Assembly: GCF_900110655.1 (NCBI RefSeq)
Contig: NZ_FOEQ01000003.1
Location: forward strand, 1-64,000
Length of the DNA stretch: 64,000 bases
Origin: Pseudomonas soli
GTDB lineage: Bacteria > Pseudomonadota > Gammaproteobacteria > Pseudomonadales > Pseudomonadaceae
Direction: 5' to 3'
Part shown: positions 46,410-55,183 of the stretch, in pieces
How positions within the stretch are numbered: the stretch's first letter is position 1
How the letters are laid out: each line of letters opens with the position of its first letter
The notes under the pieces: model-generated
The model's input: the letters and a program-made list of their open reading frames with translations, nothing else
What the model was told of the DNA's origin: nothing
The model's database searches: none
Translations under genes and position numbers: made by a program

Positions 46410-46420
46410 AACAACAACAA
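46410..46420 (+). promoter_or_regulatory. Candidate Crc/Hfq catabolite-activity motif
   Basis: AACAACAACAA contains perfect AANAANAA motifs. It ends at the ATG of a 26-codon leader frame (46420-46500), 140 bases upstream of the CitMHS start, in the same direction. Position is further from the main start than usual. Confidence 0.35.
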
Positions 46421-46549
46421 TGGTGATTCTGATGTTTTCCTGTGCCCGCCTTTTCGCAGTCCCCCTCCGCCAGCTCCTCGCGCAGCGCCTGACGCGCTGA
46501 TCCGCCCGAATCGTCCTTCCTTTCGCCGCGCCACGCCTGGAGTACCGCC

Positions 46550-47857
46550 ATGCTGACCTTCCTCGGCTTCGCCATGGTCATCACCTTCATGTACCTGATA
46601 ATGACCAAGCGCCTGTCGGCCTTGATCGCGCTGATCCTGGTACCGATTTTGTTCGCCCTGTTCGGCGGCTTCTACAGCGACATCGGCCCGATGATGCTGC
46701 AGGGCATCAGCAAGCTCGCGCCCACTGGCGTGATGCTGATGTTCGCCATTCTCTACTTCGCCCTGATGATCGACTCCGGCCTGTTCGACCCGGCCGTGCG
46801 CAAGATCCTCAAGCTGGTCAAGGGCGACCCGCTGAAAGTCTCGATCGGCACCGCGGTGCTGGCCCTGGTGGTGTCCCTGGACGGGGACGGCGCCACCACC
46901 TACATGATCTGCTGCGCCGCCATGCTGCCGATGTACAGCCGCCTGGGGATGAGCCCGCGAATCATGGCTGGCCTGATCATCCTCGCCGGCGGGGTGATGA
47001 ACATGACCCCATGGGGAGGGCCGACGGCGCGCGCCGCCAGCGCCTTGCACGTTGACCCTTCGGACATCTTCGTGCCGATGATTCCGGCCATGGCATTCGG
47101 CGTGGTGGCGATCCTGGCCATCGCCTACTGGTATGGCCTGCGTGAACGTGCCCGCCTCGGTGAACTGCACCTGCCGACCGACGACCTCGACCACAGCGAA
47201 ATCAGCGTGTCGCAGTTCCCGGAAGCCCGCAGGCCCAAGCTGCTGTGGTTCAACGGCGCCCTGACCGCCGCGCTGATGGTCGCGCTGATCGCCGGCGTGC
47301 TGCCACTGCCGGTGCTGTTCATGATCGCCTTCAGCATCGCCATGATCGTCAACTACCCGTGCCTGCAGCAGCAGAAGGACCGCATCGCCGCCCACGCCTC
47401 CAGCGTGCTGGCCGTGAGCGGGCTGATCTTCGCCGCGGGCATTTTCACCGGCATCCTGTCGGGTACCGGCATGGTCGATGCCATGTCCAAGAGCCTGCTG
47501 GCGGTAATCCCGGAAGCGTTCGGCCCCTACATGGCGGTGATCACCGCCCTGGTCAGCATGCCGTTCACCTTCTTCATGTCCAACGACGCCTTCTACTACG
47601 GCGTGCTGCCGGTACTCTCGGAGTTCGCCAGCCATTACGGCGTCACCCCGGTGGAAATGGCCCGTGCGTCGATCGTCGGGCAACCGGTACACCTGCTCAG
47701 CCCGCTGGTACCCTCCACCTACCTGCTGGTGGCCCTGGCCGGCATCGAGTTCGGCGATCACCAGCGCTTCACCCTCAAGTGGGCAGTGCTGGTATGCCTG
47801 TGCATAATGGCCGGCGCGCTGGCGCTGGGGACTTTCCCGCTGTTCAGCAGTCTGTAA
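46550..47857 (+). CDS. CitMHS-family citrate:cation symporter
   Basis: A 435-residue inner-membrane transporter with about 11-12 predicted helices, starting MLTFLGFAMVITFMYLIMTK. The conserved SLDGDGATTYMI (near residue 105), MTPWGGPTARAASAL and FMSNDAFYYGVLPVL match the CitMHS family, which imports citrate with protons or as a metal complex. The ATG 46550 follows CTGGAG. It is a single gene with a terminator after it. The upstream leader has a possible Crc target. Confidence 0.88.
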   Translation: MLTFLGFAMVITFMYLIMTKRLSALIALILVPILFALFGGFYSDIGPMMLQGISKLAPTGVMLMFAILYFALMIDSGLFDPAVRKILKLVKGDPLKVSIGTAVLALVVSLDGDGATTYMICCAAMLPMYSRLGMSPRIMAGLIILAGGVMNMTPWGGPTARAASALHVDPSDIFVPMIPAMAFGVVAILAIAYWYGLRERARLGELHLPTDDLDHSEISVSQFPEARRPKLLWFNGALTAALMVALIAGVLPLPVLFMIAFSIAMIVNYPCLQQQKDRIAAHASSVLAVSGLIFAAGIFTGILSGTGMVDAMSKSLLAVIPEAFGPYMAVITALVSMPFTFFMSNDAFYYGVLPVLSEFASHYGVTPVEMARASIVGQPVHLLSPLVPSTYLLVALAGIEFGDHQRFTLKWAVLVCLCIMAGALALGTFPLFSSL

Positions 47858-47878
47858 TACAAGCGCCTCATCCAACCG

Positions 47879-47910
47879 CAAAGCGCCCGTCACCAGGGCG
47901 CTTTGCCTTT
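47879..47910 (+). terminator. Rho-independent terminator of the CitMHS gene
   Basis: CAAAGCGCCC-GTCACCA-GGGCGCTTTG is followed by CCTTT. Part of it lies just upstream of the next ribosome site. Confidence 0.8.
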
Positions 47911-47929
47911 ACCGCTCGAAGGAATACAC

Positions 47930-48700
47930 ATGGAATGGCTGACCAGCCCGGAAATCTGGGTTGCCTTTTTTACCCTCACCGCGCTTGAGATCGTGCTCGG
48001 GATCGACAACATCATCATGATCTCGATCCTGGTCAGCCGCATGCCCAAGCACATGCAACCACGCACGCGGATCTTCGGCCTGGCCCTGGCCATGGTCACG
48101 CGGATCATGCTGCTGCTGTCGATCACCTGGGTCATGCGCCTGACCGACGACCTGTTCCATGTACTGGGCGAGGGTATCTCCGGGCGCGACCTGATCCTGT
48201 TCTTCGGCGGCCTGTTCCTCCTGTGGAAAAGCTCTCAGGAGATCTACCACGGCCTGGAAGGCGAGGACGAGAACCCCGACGAGCCGAAAGGGGCAGGTGG
48301 CAAGTTCTTCTACACCATCATCCAGATTGCCATCATCGACATCGTGTTCTCGCTGGACTCGGTGATCACCGCGGTGGGCATGGTCTCCCACGTGCCGGTG
48401 ATGATCGCCGCGATCATCGTCGCGGTACTGGTGATGATGCTCTGCGCCGGCACCATCAGCGATTTCATCGACAAGCACCCATCGCTGAAGATGCTCGCGC
48501 TTTCGTTCCTGATCGTCGTAGGCACCGTGCTGATCGCCGAATCTTTCGATGTGCATGTGCCGAAAGGCTACGTCTACTTCGCTATGGCTTTCTCGCTGGC
48601 GGTGGAGGCGATCAACATCCGCATGCGCACGGCGATGGCACGCAAGAAGGGCAAGGAGCACGATCCAGTGAAACTGCGCAAGGACATCCCGGGTCAATAA
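47930..48700 (+). CDS. TerC-family integral membrane protein
   Basis: A 256-residue membrane protein with about seven helices. Acidic residues in helices are the family hallmark: LEIVLGIDNIIMISIL near residue 20 and IIDIVFSLDSVITAVGM near 138. TerC proteins include tellurite-resistance proteins and Mn2+ exporters (Alx, MeeF/MeeY), possibly loading exported enzymes. The ATG at 47930 follows CGAAGGAA. No yybP-ykoY (Mn2+) riboswitch was seen; the space after the previous terminator is only about 20 bases. Confidence 0.87.
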   Translation: MEWLTSPEIWVAFFTLTALEIVLGIDNIIMISILVSRMPKHMQPRTRIFGLALAMVTRIMLLLSITWVMRLTDDLFHVLGEGISGRDLILFFGGLFLLWKSSQEIYHGLEGEDENPDEPKGAGGKFFYTIIQIAIIDIVFSLDSVITAVGMVSHVPVMIAAIIVAVLVMMLCAGTISDFIDKHPSLKMLALSFLIVVGTVLIAESFDVHVPKGYVYFAMAFSLAVEAINIRMRTAMARKKGKEHDPVKLRKDIPGQ

Positions 48701-48720
48701 GCCCAGGAAGCGCGGTAGCG

Positions 48721-48745
48721 AAAGGGCCCTTCGGGGCCTTTTTTG
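48721..48745 (+). terminator. Rho-independent terminator of the TerC gene
   Basis: AAAGGGCCC-TTCG-GGGCCTTTTTT, a UUCG-loop hairpin with a U tract, 20 bases after the stop. Confidence 0.85.
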
Positions 48746-48925
48746 TTGCCGACGATGAGGCCAGAGCATGTTTCAAATACGTTTCACCCATGCCAAGCTG
48801 GCACCAGCCAGGCAAAACAACTAAAGCTTCAGTGAGCACTGGGAAAAACAGCCCACCCCCGGGCCAGGCTCACCGCTGCACCCATTGGCCCCGCCCAGGG
48901 GCATAGAAGAAAAGGGGGCCCGACC

Positions 48926-50584
48926 ATGCTGACCCTGCTCAATCTGCTCTCCGCCGTGGCGTTGCTGGTGTGGGGCACCCATATCGTGCGTACCGGCATC
49001 CTGCGGGTCTATGGCTCGAACCTGCGCCGCGTGCTCGGCCAGAACATGAACAAGCGCCCGCTGGCCTTCATTGCCGGGATCCTGGTCACCGCCATGGTGC
49101 AGAGCAGCAACGCCACCGCCATGCTGGTCACCTCGTTCGTCGGCCAGGGCCTGATGGCCATGACCCCGGCCCTGGCGATCATGCTCGGCGCCGACGTCGG
49201 GACCGCGCTGATGGCGCGGGTGCTGACCTTCGACCTGTCCTGGCTGTCGCCGCTGCTGATCTTCCTCGGGGTGATCTTCTTCCTTTCGCGCAAGCAGACC
49301 CGCGCCGGCCAGCTGGGCCGCGTCGGCATCGGCCTGGGCCTGATCATCCTGGCACTGCAACTGATCGTCCACGCCGCCGCGCCGATCACCCACGCCCAAG
49401 GGGTTAAGGTGCTGTTCGCCTCGCTCACCGGCGATATCCTCCTCGACGCCCTGATCGGCGCGCTATTCGCCATGATTTCCTACTCAAGCCTGGCCGCCGT
49501 GCTGCTCACCGCCACCCTGGCGGGCGCCGAAGTGATCAGCCTGCCGGTGGCCATCGGCCTGGTGATTGGTGCCAACATCGGCAGCGGCCTGCTCGCCTTC
49601 CTCACCACAAGCCTGCAGAACAGCGCCGGGCGCCGGGTGGCGCTGGGCAGCCTGCTATACAAGATCATCGGCCTGCTGCTGATCATCCCGGTGCTACACC
49701 CCTTGGTAGCGTGGATGGACAGCTTGAGCTTCAGCCCGCAGGAACTGGTGATCGGCTTCCACCTGCTCTACAACACCTTGCGCTGTCTGCTGATGCTGCC
49801 GACGGTCAAGCCCATGGGCCGCGTGTGCAACTACCTGTTGCCTGAACGCGACAATGGCAATGGCCACAACCAGCCCCGCCACCTGGATCCGACCGCGCTG
49901 AACACCCCCAGCCTGGCGCTGGCCAATGCCGTACGCGAGACTCTGCGCCTGGGCGATATAGTCGATAATTTGCTCGAGGCCGTGCTCGGCGCCCTGCGCG
50001 GCACCCAGACGGCCATGCCCCAGCAAGTCAGAGCCTTGGGCGAGGATGCCGAAGCGCTGTACAACGCCATCAAGCTGTACCTGGCACAAATGCCCCGTGA
50101 AGACCTCGGCGAGCAGGACAACCAGCGCTGGGCCGAGATCATCGAGCTGGCGATCAATCTGAAGCTGGCCAGCGATCTGATCGAGCGCATGCTTCGCAAG
50201 GTCCAGCAGCAGAAGACCTCGCAGCGTCGGGAGTTCTCCCAGGTTGGCTTGGAGGAGCTGACTGGCCTGCAGGAACAATTGCTGGCCAACCTGCGCCTGG
50301 GCCTGTCAGTGTTCCTCAGCGCCGACCCGCAGAGCGCGCAGCAGTTGCTGCGCGAGAAACGTCGTTTCCGCGCCCAGGAGCGGCGCCTGGCCCACGCCCA
50401 TGTCAGCCGCCTGCAACGTAAAGTGGTGCAGAGTATCGAGACCAGTTCGCTACACTTGGAGCTCATTGCCGACATGAAGCGTTTGAACTCTTTGTTCTGC
50501 AGCAGTGCCTATGTGGTACTGGGCGGCACCGACACCGGCGGGCTGATGCTCGACAGCGTGCCGGACGAAGCCCGTCAGCCTTGA
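48926..50584 (+). CDS. Na+/phosphate cotransporter (NptA/YjbB type) with PhoU-like tail
   Basis: A 552-residue protein. The N-terminal part (about 1-310) has two inverted transporter repeats; the first keeps VQSSNATAM near residue 58, while the second has SYSSLAAVLL instead of the usual QSSSA. The C-terminal part (about 335-530) is a helical PhoU-like domain. In E. coli YjbB exports phosphate. The ATG 48926 follows GGGGGCC. It is followed 31 bases later by the M16 peptidase gene, so the two may be co-transcribed. Confidence 0.87.
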   Translation: MLTLLNLLSAVALLVWGTHIVRTGILRVYGSNLRRVLGQNMNKRPLAFIAGILVTAMVQSSNATAMLVTSFVGQGLMAMTPALAIMLGADVGTALMARVLTFDLSWLSPLLIFLGVIFFLSRKQTRAGQLGRVGIGLGLIILALQLIVHAAAPITHAQGVKVLFASLTGDILLDALIGALFAMISYSSLAAVLLTATLAGAEVISLPVAIGLVIGANIGSGLLAFLTTSLQNSAGRRVALGSLLYKIIGLLLIIPVLHPLVAWMDSLSFSPQELVIGFHLLYNTLRCLLMLPTVKPMGRVCNYLLPERDNGNGHNQPRHLDPTALNTPSLALANAVRETLRLGDIVDNLLEAVLGALRGTQTAMPQQVRALGEDAEALYNAIKLYLAQMPREDLGEQDNQRWAEIIELAINLKLASDLIERMLRKVQQQKTSQRREFSQVGLEELTGLQEQLLANLRLGLSVFLSADPQSAQQLLREKRRFRAQERRLAHAHVSRLQRKVVQSIETSSLHLELIADMKRLNSLFCSSAYVVLGGTDTGGLMLDSVPDEARQP

Positions 50585-50615
50585 GCCAAGACACTCCGGA
50601 GACCTGAGCTCGCCT

Positions 50616-52019
50616 ATGCGTTGCCTGTTGTTCGTTTGCCTGCTGATTTGTAGCCTGCCCACGCTCGCCCTCGACCGCTCGCGGGTCGAGGGCTACCTGT
50701 TGCCCAACGGCCTGCAGGTCATCCTCAAGTCCGGCTATGAGCGTGATCATGTGTCGATCCGCCTGGTGGTGGGCGTGGGCCTGGACGACTTCGACTGTGA
50801 CCAGCGCGAGCTGCCGCACCTGCTCGAGCACCTGCTGTTCAGCGGTATCGACGAGACGGGCGAGGGCGGGCTGGAGGAGCGTATCCAGGCCCTGGGCGGG
50901 GAGTGGAACGCCTTCACCAGCAGCGCCGACACCACCTTCGTCATCGAAGCCCCGGCGCGCAACCAGCGCAAGGTGCTCGACCTGCTGCTGGCGGTGGTCC
51001 GCGATACTCAAATCGACACGAAGGCGCTGGCCACCGCGAAAAAGATCATCGAGCGCGAGGACGGTGGCCATTACGGCCGACTGCAGCGCTGGCTGGACCG
51101 TCAGGACATCGGCCACCCAGCCAGCGACCAGCTGGCTACCGAGCTGGGCCTGAAATGTCCCGAGCGCTCCAACTTCGACGACATGACCCTGGAACAGGTC
51201 CAGCAGTTGCGCGAGCACTGGTATGTGGCCAACAACATGTCGCTGATCGTCGTCGGCGGCCTCGACCGCCTGCTGCCAGCCTACCTGGAACGCACTTTTG
51301 GCGAGCTGCCGGCGACCGAGCCCGAAGAACGCCGCAACCTCGAAAGCATCAGCCAGCAGGCCGAGCAGCGCCGCGACCTGACCCGCGGCTGGCTGGGCGA
51401 CAGCGTCAAGTTGCACTGGCTGTTCATCGAGCCGACCCTGGAGGAGGGGCACGACCAGACCCTCGAGCTGCTGTCGCGCTACCTGGACTGGGCGCTGTAC
51501 GACCAGTTGCGCCTGCGCCACGGGTTGTCCTACGGGCCGTCGGTACAACGCGAGAGCTTCGGCGACAGCGGGCTGCTCACCCTGAATGCCGACCTCGAGC
51601 GCCAGGACCTCGACAAGGCACTCAAGGTACTCGAGCAGTTGTTCGACCATCTGCGCAAGCATGGCCTGGACCCGGACACCTTCGCCCGCATCAAGGAGGC
51701 GACGATCGCCCGGGAGAGCTGGACCACCCAGGGCAACGCAGCGCTCGCCGACTACTACTGGGGGGCGCTCAACGCCTACGAGGACGGACGTTTCACCGAT
51801 CCGGTGCGAGAACTTCGCCAAGTCAGCCTGAAACAGGCCGATGCGGCGCTGCGCGAGCTGCTCAAGGAGCCGGGGTACCTGCGCATCGAGAAGCCGTTGC
51901 TGGGGTATGACGAGCTGTATGGGTTGGTGGCCTTGTTGCTGGGGTTGATCCTGGCAGTCGGGCTGATCCGCCGCCGCGGGCCTCGCGCCAAGCCCAGCGG
52001 TGCTACACGGGCGCCCTGA
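50616..52019 (+). CDS. Periplasmic M16 (pitrilysin) family zinc peptidase with C-terminal anchor
   Basis: A 467-residue protein with a signal peptide (about 1-19, LALDR follows), the inverted zinc motif HLLEH at 68-72, and the downstream Glu in KKIIEREDGGH near 145-150. The second M16 repeat (about 255-420) has no zinc motif and contains the RLRHGLSYGPSV segment (residues about 300-311). A hydrophobic segment near 437-453 (YGLVALLLGLILAVGLI) followed by RRR looks like a C-terminal membrane anchor. The substrate is unknown. Confidence 0.85.
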   Translation: MRCLLFVCLLICSLPTLALDRSRVEGYLLPNGLQVILKSGYERDHVSIRLVVGVGLDDFDCDQRELPHLLEHLLFSGIDETGEGGLEERIQALGGEWNAFTSSADTTFVIEAPARNQRKVLDLLLAVVRDTQIDTKALATAKKIIEREDGGHYGRLQRWLDRQDIGHPASDQLATELGLKCPERSNFDDMTLEQVQQLREHWYVANNMSLIVVGGLDRLLPAYLERTFGELPATEPEERRNLESISQQAEQRRDLTRGWLGDSVKLHWLFIEPTLEEGHDQTLELLSRYLDWALYDQLRLRHGLSYGPSVQRESFGDSGLLTLNADLERQDLDKALKVLEQLFDHLRKHGLDPDTFARIKEATIARESWTTQGNAALADYYWGALNAYEDGRFTDPVRELRQVSLKQADAALRELLKEPGYLRIEKPLLGYDELYGLVALLLGLILAVGLIRRRGPRAKPSGATRAP

Positions 52020-52052
52020 TTCGGCGGTATCCTGTAAGCCTTTCGCTAGCAC

Positions 52053-52116
52053 TCATCGCGGGGCAAGCCCGCTCCCACGACAATTCATGCGTGGGAGCAG
52101 GCTTGCCCCGCGATGA
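52053..52116. repeat. REP pair
   Basis: TCATCGCGGGGCAAGCCCGC...CCCACG and inverted CGTGGGAGCAGGCTTGCCCC..GCGATGA, nearly perfect, between the M16 and DUF5924 genes, which are co-directional. Confidence 0.8.
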
Positions 52117-52155
52117 AGCCGGCACTGCCATCCACCGCTCCCTGTTGCTTGCCTC

Positions 52156-53166
52156 ATGCCCCCAATCCCCAGCTTCATCCTGCGCATCATCGAGCTGCTC
52201 AAGCGCTACCCCGGCATCATCGCGCTCTACGGTTTCCTCTCGGGCATCGGCAGCTTCATGCTGGTCGACCGCCAGGCCGGCCTGGCAAGGTGGATCGCCA
52301 TCGCGATGCTGGTCAGCTGGGTCTGGCTGATGCTGGAGAACACCCTCACCGAGCTGTTCGCCCGCACCTTCAAGCGCGAGATCCCGCAACCGTTGCTGCG
52401 CTTCGCGACACAGATGATCCATCAGGAAAGCCTGTTCTTCGTCTTGCCGTTCTTCTTCATCACCACCACCTGGAACAGCGGCCAGCTAATATTCACCGGC
52501 CTGCTCGGTGCCGCGGGGCTGATCTCGATCATCGACCCGCTGTACCACAAGTGGCTGGCGCCGCGGCGCTGGCTGTTCCTGGCGCTGCACACCCTGACGC
52601 TGTTCGCGGCCATGCTCACGGCATTGCCAATCATCCTGCATCTGACCACCGCGCAAAGCTTCAAGCTGGCACTGATCGCCGCCATGGCGCTGTCGTTCCC
52701 GAGCCTGGCCAGCAGCTTCCCGATCAACAGCTGGCGCCGTGGCGTGGCCCTGGTGCTGGTGACCCTGGCGGTGGGTGGCGGCGGGTGGCTGCTGCGCTCG
52801 TGGGTGCCGCCGGCCACACTGTGGATGACCGACGTGGCGATCAGTACCGAGGTGCTCAACCGCCAGCCAGGCGAATCACTGGACGAAGTGGCGGCCAGCC
52901 GTATCCGCAGTGGTGGGCTGTATGCCTACACCGCCATTAACGCGCCGCGCGGTCTGAACGAGCGCATCTACCATGTGTGGCAGCTCGATGGCAAAGAGGT
53001 CGACCGTATCGCCTTGGACATTCACGGCGGGCGCAAGGAAGGCTACCGGGCCTGGACCCACAAGCAGAACTTCCCACCCAATCCCGCAGGCAAGTGGCAG
53101 GTGAGGGTGCTGACCGAGGACGGGCAGGTGATCGGGGTTCTGCGCTTCAAGGTGGTGGAATCCTGA
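52156..53166 (+). CDS. DUF5924 family membrane protein with C-terminal DUF2914-like domain
   Basis: A 336-residue protein with about six membrane helices in residues 15-215 and a soluble C-terminal beta-rich domain (about 235-336: GGLYAYTAINAPRGLNERIYHVW, GKWQVRVLTEDGQVIGVLRF) of the DUF2914 type. This domain probably faces the periplasm. Function is unknown. It is flanked by REP elements on both sides and looks monocistronic. Confidence 0.75.
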   Translation: MPPIPSFILRIIELLKRYPGIIALYGFLSGIGSFMLVDRQAGLARWIAIAMLVSWVWLMLENTLTELFARTFKREIPQPLLRFATQMIHQESLFFVLPFFFITTTWNSGQLIFTGLLGAAGLISIIDPLYHKWLAPRRWLFLALHTLTLFAAMLTALPIILHLTTAQSFKLALIAAMALSFPSLASSFPINSWRRGVALVLVTLAVGGGGWLLRSWVPPATLWMTDVAISTEVLNRQPGESLDEVAASRIRSGGLYAYTAINAPRGLNERIYHVWQLDGKEVDRIALDIHGGRKEGYRAWTHKQNFPPNPAGKWQVRVLTEDGQVIGVLRFKVVES

Positions 53167-53171
53167 CAAGG

Positions 53172-53226
53172 ATCGCGGGGCACGCCCGCAACCATCATCG
53201 TGGTGGAAGCGGGCCGACCCCGCGAT
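53172..53226. repeat. Imperfect REP hairpin
   Basis: ATCGCGGGGCACGCCCGC and inverted GCGGGCCGACCCCGCGAT match with two mismatches, just after the DUF5924 gene. Confidence 0.65.
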
Positions 53227-53273
53227 GGGCTATGATCTGACTCGCCGATTCGCCAGTCAGATGCAGGGAGCCT

Positions 53274-54398
53274 ATGACCGCCCCGAGCGCCACCTTGGAC
53301 ACCCGGCAGCAGCCCACTCGCCTGCGCATCGCCGGAGACTGGACCCTTGCCCACTACGCCAGCCTCAAGCGCGAGTGCGAGCGACTGCGCGACCAGTACG
53401 GTGACGAAACCCTCGCCGACCTCAGCCAGCTGGGCCGCCTGGACACCGCCGGCGCCTCGCTGCTGGCCGAACTGCTGGGCTCCGAACGCCTGTCGCGCTG
53501 CAGCGACGAACTCCCCGATGCCAGCCGGGCCTTGCTGAAGAACGTCTACTGCTCGGTGCAGGACTACTGCATCCCGGTCAAGGAACCGGAGCAGCCAGTG
53601 CTGCTTCTCCTGCTGGCGCGCATCGGCCGCGCCGTCGACCAGCTGTGGCAGGACACCACCCAGGTGCTGGGTTTCATCGGCCTGATCCTGCAGACCTTGT
53701 TCCTGCGGCTGTTCCAGCCGCATCGCTGGCGGGTCACCCCGGTGGTCGCGCACCTCGAGCAGACCGGCCTGGACGCCGCGCCCATCGTCGCCTTGCTGAC
53801 CTTTCTGGTCGGCGCTGTGGTGGCCTTCCTTGGCGCTACGGTGCTGGCTGACTTCGGCGCAACGATCTTCACCGTCGACCTGGTAGCGTTCTCCTTCCTG
53901 CGCGAGTTCGCCGTGCTGCTGACCGCCATCCTCATGGCCGGGCGCACCGCCAGCGCGTTCACCGCGCAGATCGGCTCGATGAAGGCCAACGAAGAGATCG
54001 ACGCCATTCGCACCCTGGGCCTCAACCCGATCGAGCTGCTGGTTGTGCCCCGAGTGCTGGCACTGTTGATAGCATTGCCATTGCTGACCTTCGTCGCGAT
54101 GCTCTGCGGCATGATCGGCGGCGCGGTGGTCTGTGCCCTGACCCTGGACATCTCGCCGGCCATGTTCCTCTCGCTGCTGCAGAGTGACATCGGCGTGCAG
54201 CATTTCCTGGTGGGCATGGCAAAGGCGCCGTTCTTCGCTTTCCTGATCGCCGCCATCGGCTGCCTGGAAGGCTTCAAGGTCAGCGGCAGCGCCGAGTCGG
54301 TGGGTGCCCACACCACCTCCGCCGTGGTGCAATCGATCTTCGTGGTCATCGTGCTGGACGCGGTCGCCGCGCTGTTCTTCATGGAGATGGGCTGGTGA
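53274..54398 (+). CDS. MCE-system ABC transporter permease with N-terminal STAS domain (MlaE-like)
   Basis: A 374-residue protein. Residues about 15-105 are a STAS-like domain (LRIAGDWTLAHYASL, LADLSQLGRLDTAGASLL); residues about 120-372 are the MlaE permease with five or so helices and the signature REFAVLLTAILMAGRTASAFTAQIG. In the E. coli Mla complex a separate STAS protein, MlaB, is used; here it appears fused. With the next three genes it would move lipids between inner and outer membranes. Its stop overlaps the next start by 4 bases. Confidence 0.88.
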   Translation: MTAPSATLDTRQQPTRLRIAGDWTLAHYASLKRECERLRDQYGDETLADLSQLGRLDTAGASLLAELLGSERLSRCSDELPDASRALLKNVYCSVQDYCIPVKEPEQPVLLLLLARIGRAVDQLWQDTTQVLGFIGLILQTLFLRLFQPHRWRVTPVVAHLEQTGLDAAPIVALLTFLVGAVVAFLGATVLADFGATIFTVDLVAFSFLREFAVLLTAILMAGRTASAFTAQIGSMKANEEIDAIRTLGLNPIELLVVPRVLALLIALPLLTFVAMLCGMIGGAVVCALTLDISPAMFLSLLQSDIGVQHFLVGMAKAPFFAFLIAAIGCLEGFKVSGSAESVGAHTTSAVVQSIFVVIVLDAVAALFFMEMGW

Positions 54399-55180
54399 CT
54401 GAAGCCGTGATCGAAGCCCGGGGGCTGTGCAACCGCTTCGGCAGCCAGAGCGTGCACGAGAATCTCGACCTGGACCTGTACCGCGGTGAAATCCTCGCCG
54501 TGGTCGGCGGTTCGGGCAGCGGCAAATCGGTGCTGCTGCGCAGCATCATCGGCCTGCGCCGGCCCAATGAAGGCACGGTCAAGGTATTCGGCCAGGACCT
54601 GGCCACGCTCGACGAAAACCAGCGCTCGCTGGTCGAACGCCGCTTCGGCGTGCTGTTCCAGAAGGGCGCGCTGTTCTCCTCGCTGACCGTTACCGAGAAC
54701 GTCGCCCTGCCGCTGATCGAGCATGCCGGGCTGTCGCGGGCCGACGCCGAGCACCTGGCCGGGGTCAAGCTGGCGTTGGCCGGGCTGCCGATCAGCGCTG
54801 CCGACAAGTACCCGGCCTCGCTGTCCGGCGGCATGATCAAGCGCGCCGCCCTGGCCCGCGCCCTGGCCCTGGACCCGGACATCCTGTTCCTCGACGAGCC
54901 CACCGCCGGCCTCGACCCGATCGGCGCCGCCGCCTTCGACCAGTTGATCCTTACCCTGCGCGACGCCCTGGGCCTGTCGGTGTTCCTCATCACCCACGAC
55001 CTGGACACCCTCTACACCATTACCGACCGGGTGGCGGTGCTGTCGCAGAAGAAGGTGCTGGTAGCCGGGCCCCTGGCCGAGGTCGAGCAGACCGTTGATC
55101 CCTGGATTCACGAATACTTTCACGGCCCGCGTGGCCGGGCGGCCGAAGACGCCGCCCTGCGCGCCCGCCAGGAGCGCTGA
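54395..55180 (+). CDS. MCE-system ABC transporter ATP-binding protein (MlaF-like)
   Basis: A 261-residue ATPase. Walker A GGSGSGKSVLLR near residue 38, signature LSGGMIKRAALARAL near 143, Walker B DILFLDEPTAGLDPIG near 165, switch His in ITHDLD near 201. The GTG 54395 overlaps the upstream TGA. It powers the transporter formed with the STAS-MlaE and MlaD-like proteins. Confidence 0.93.
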   Translation: MTEAVIEARGLCNRFGSQSVHENLDLDLYRGEILAVVGGSGSGKSVLLRSIIGLRRPNEGTVKVFGQDLATLDENQRSLVERRFGVLFQKGALFSSLTVTENVALPLIEHAGLSRADAEHLAGVKLALAGLPISAADKYPASLSGGMIKRAALARALALDPDILFLDEPTAGLDPIGAAAFDQLILTLRDALGLSVFLITHDLDTLYTITDRVAVLSQKKVLVAGPLAEVEQTVDPWIHEYFHGPRGRAAEDAALRARQER

Positions 55181-55183
55181 ACG

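Noticed and set aside
46154..47893. A 579-codon minus-strand frame opposite the CitMHS transporter
   Set aside because: His/Gln/Gly-rich antisense frame; the plus strand encodes a full membrane transporter.
47858..47929. yybP-ykoY manganese riboswitch before the TerC gene
   Set aside because: Only about 70 bases separate the genes and half of them form the CitMHS terminator; no conserved riboswitch core was found.
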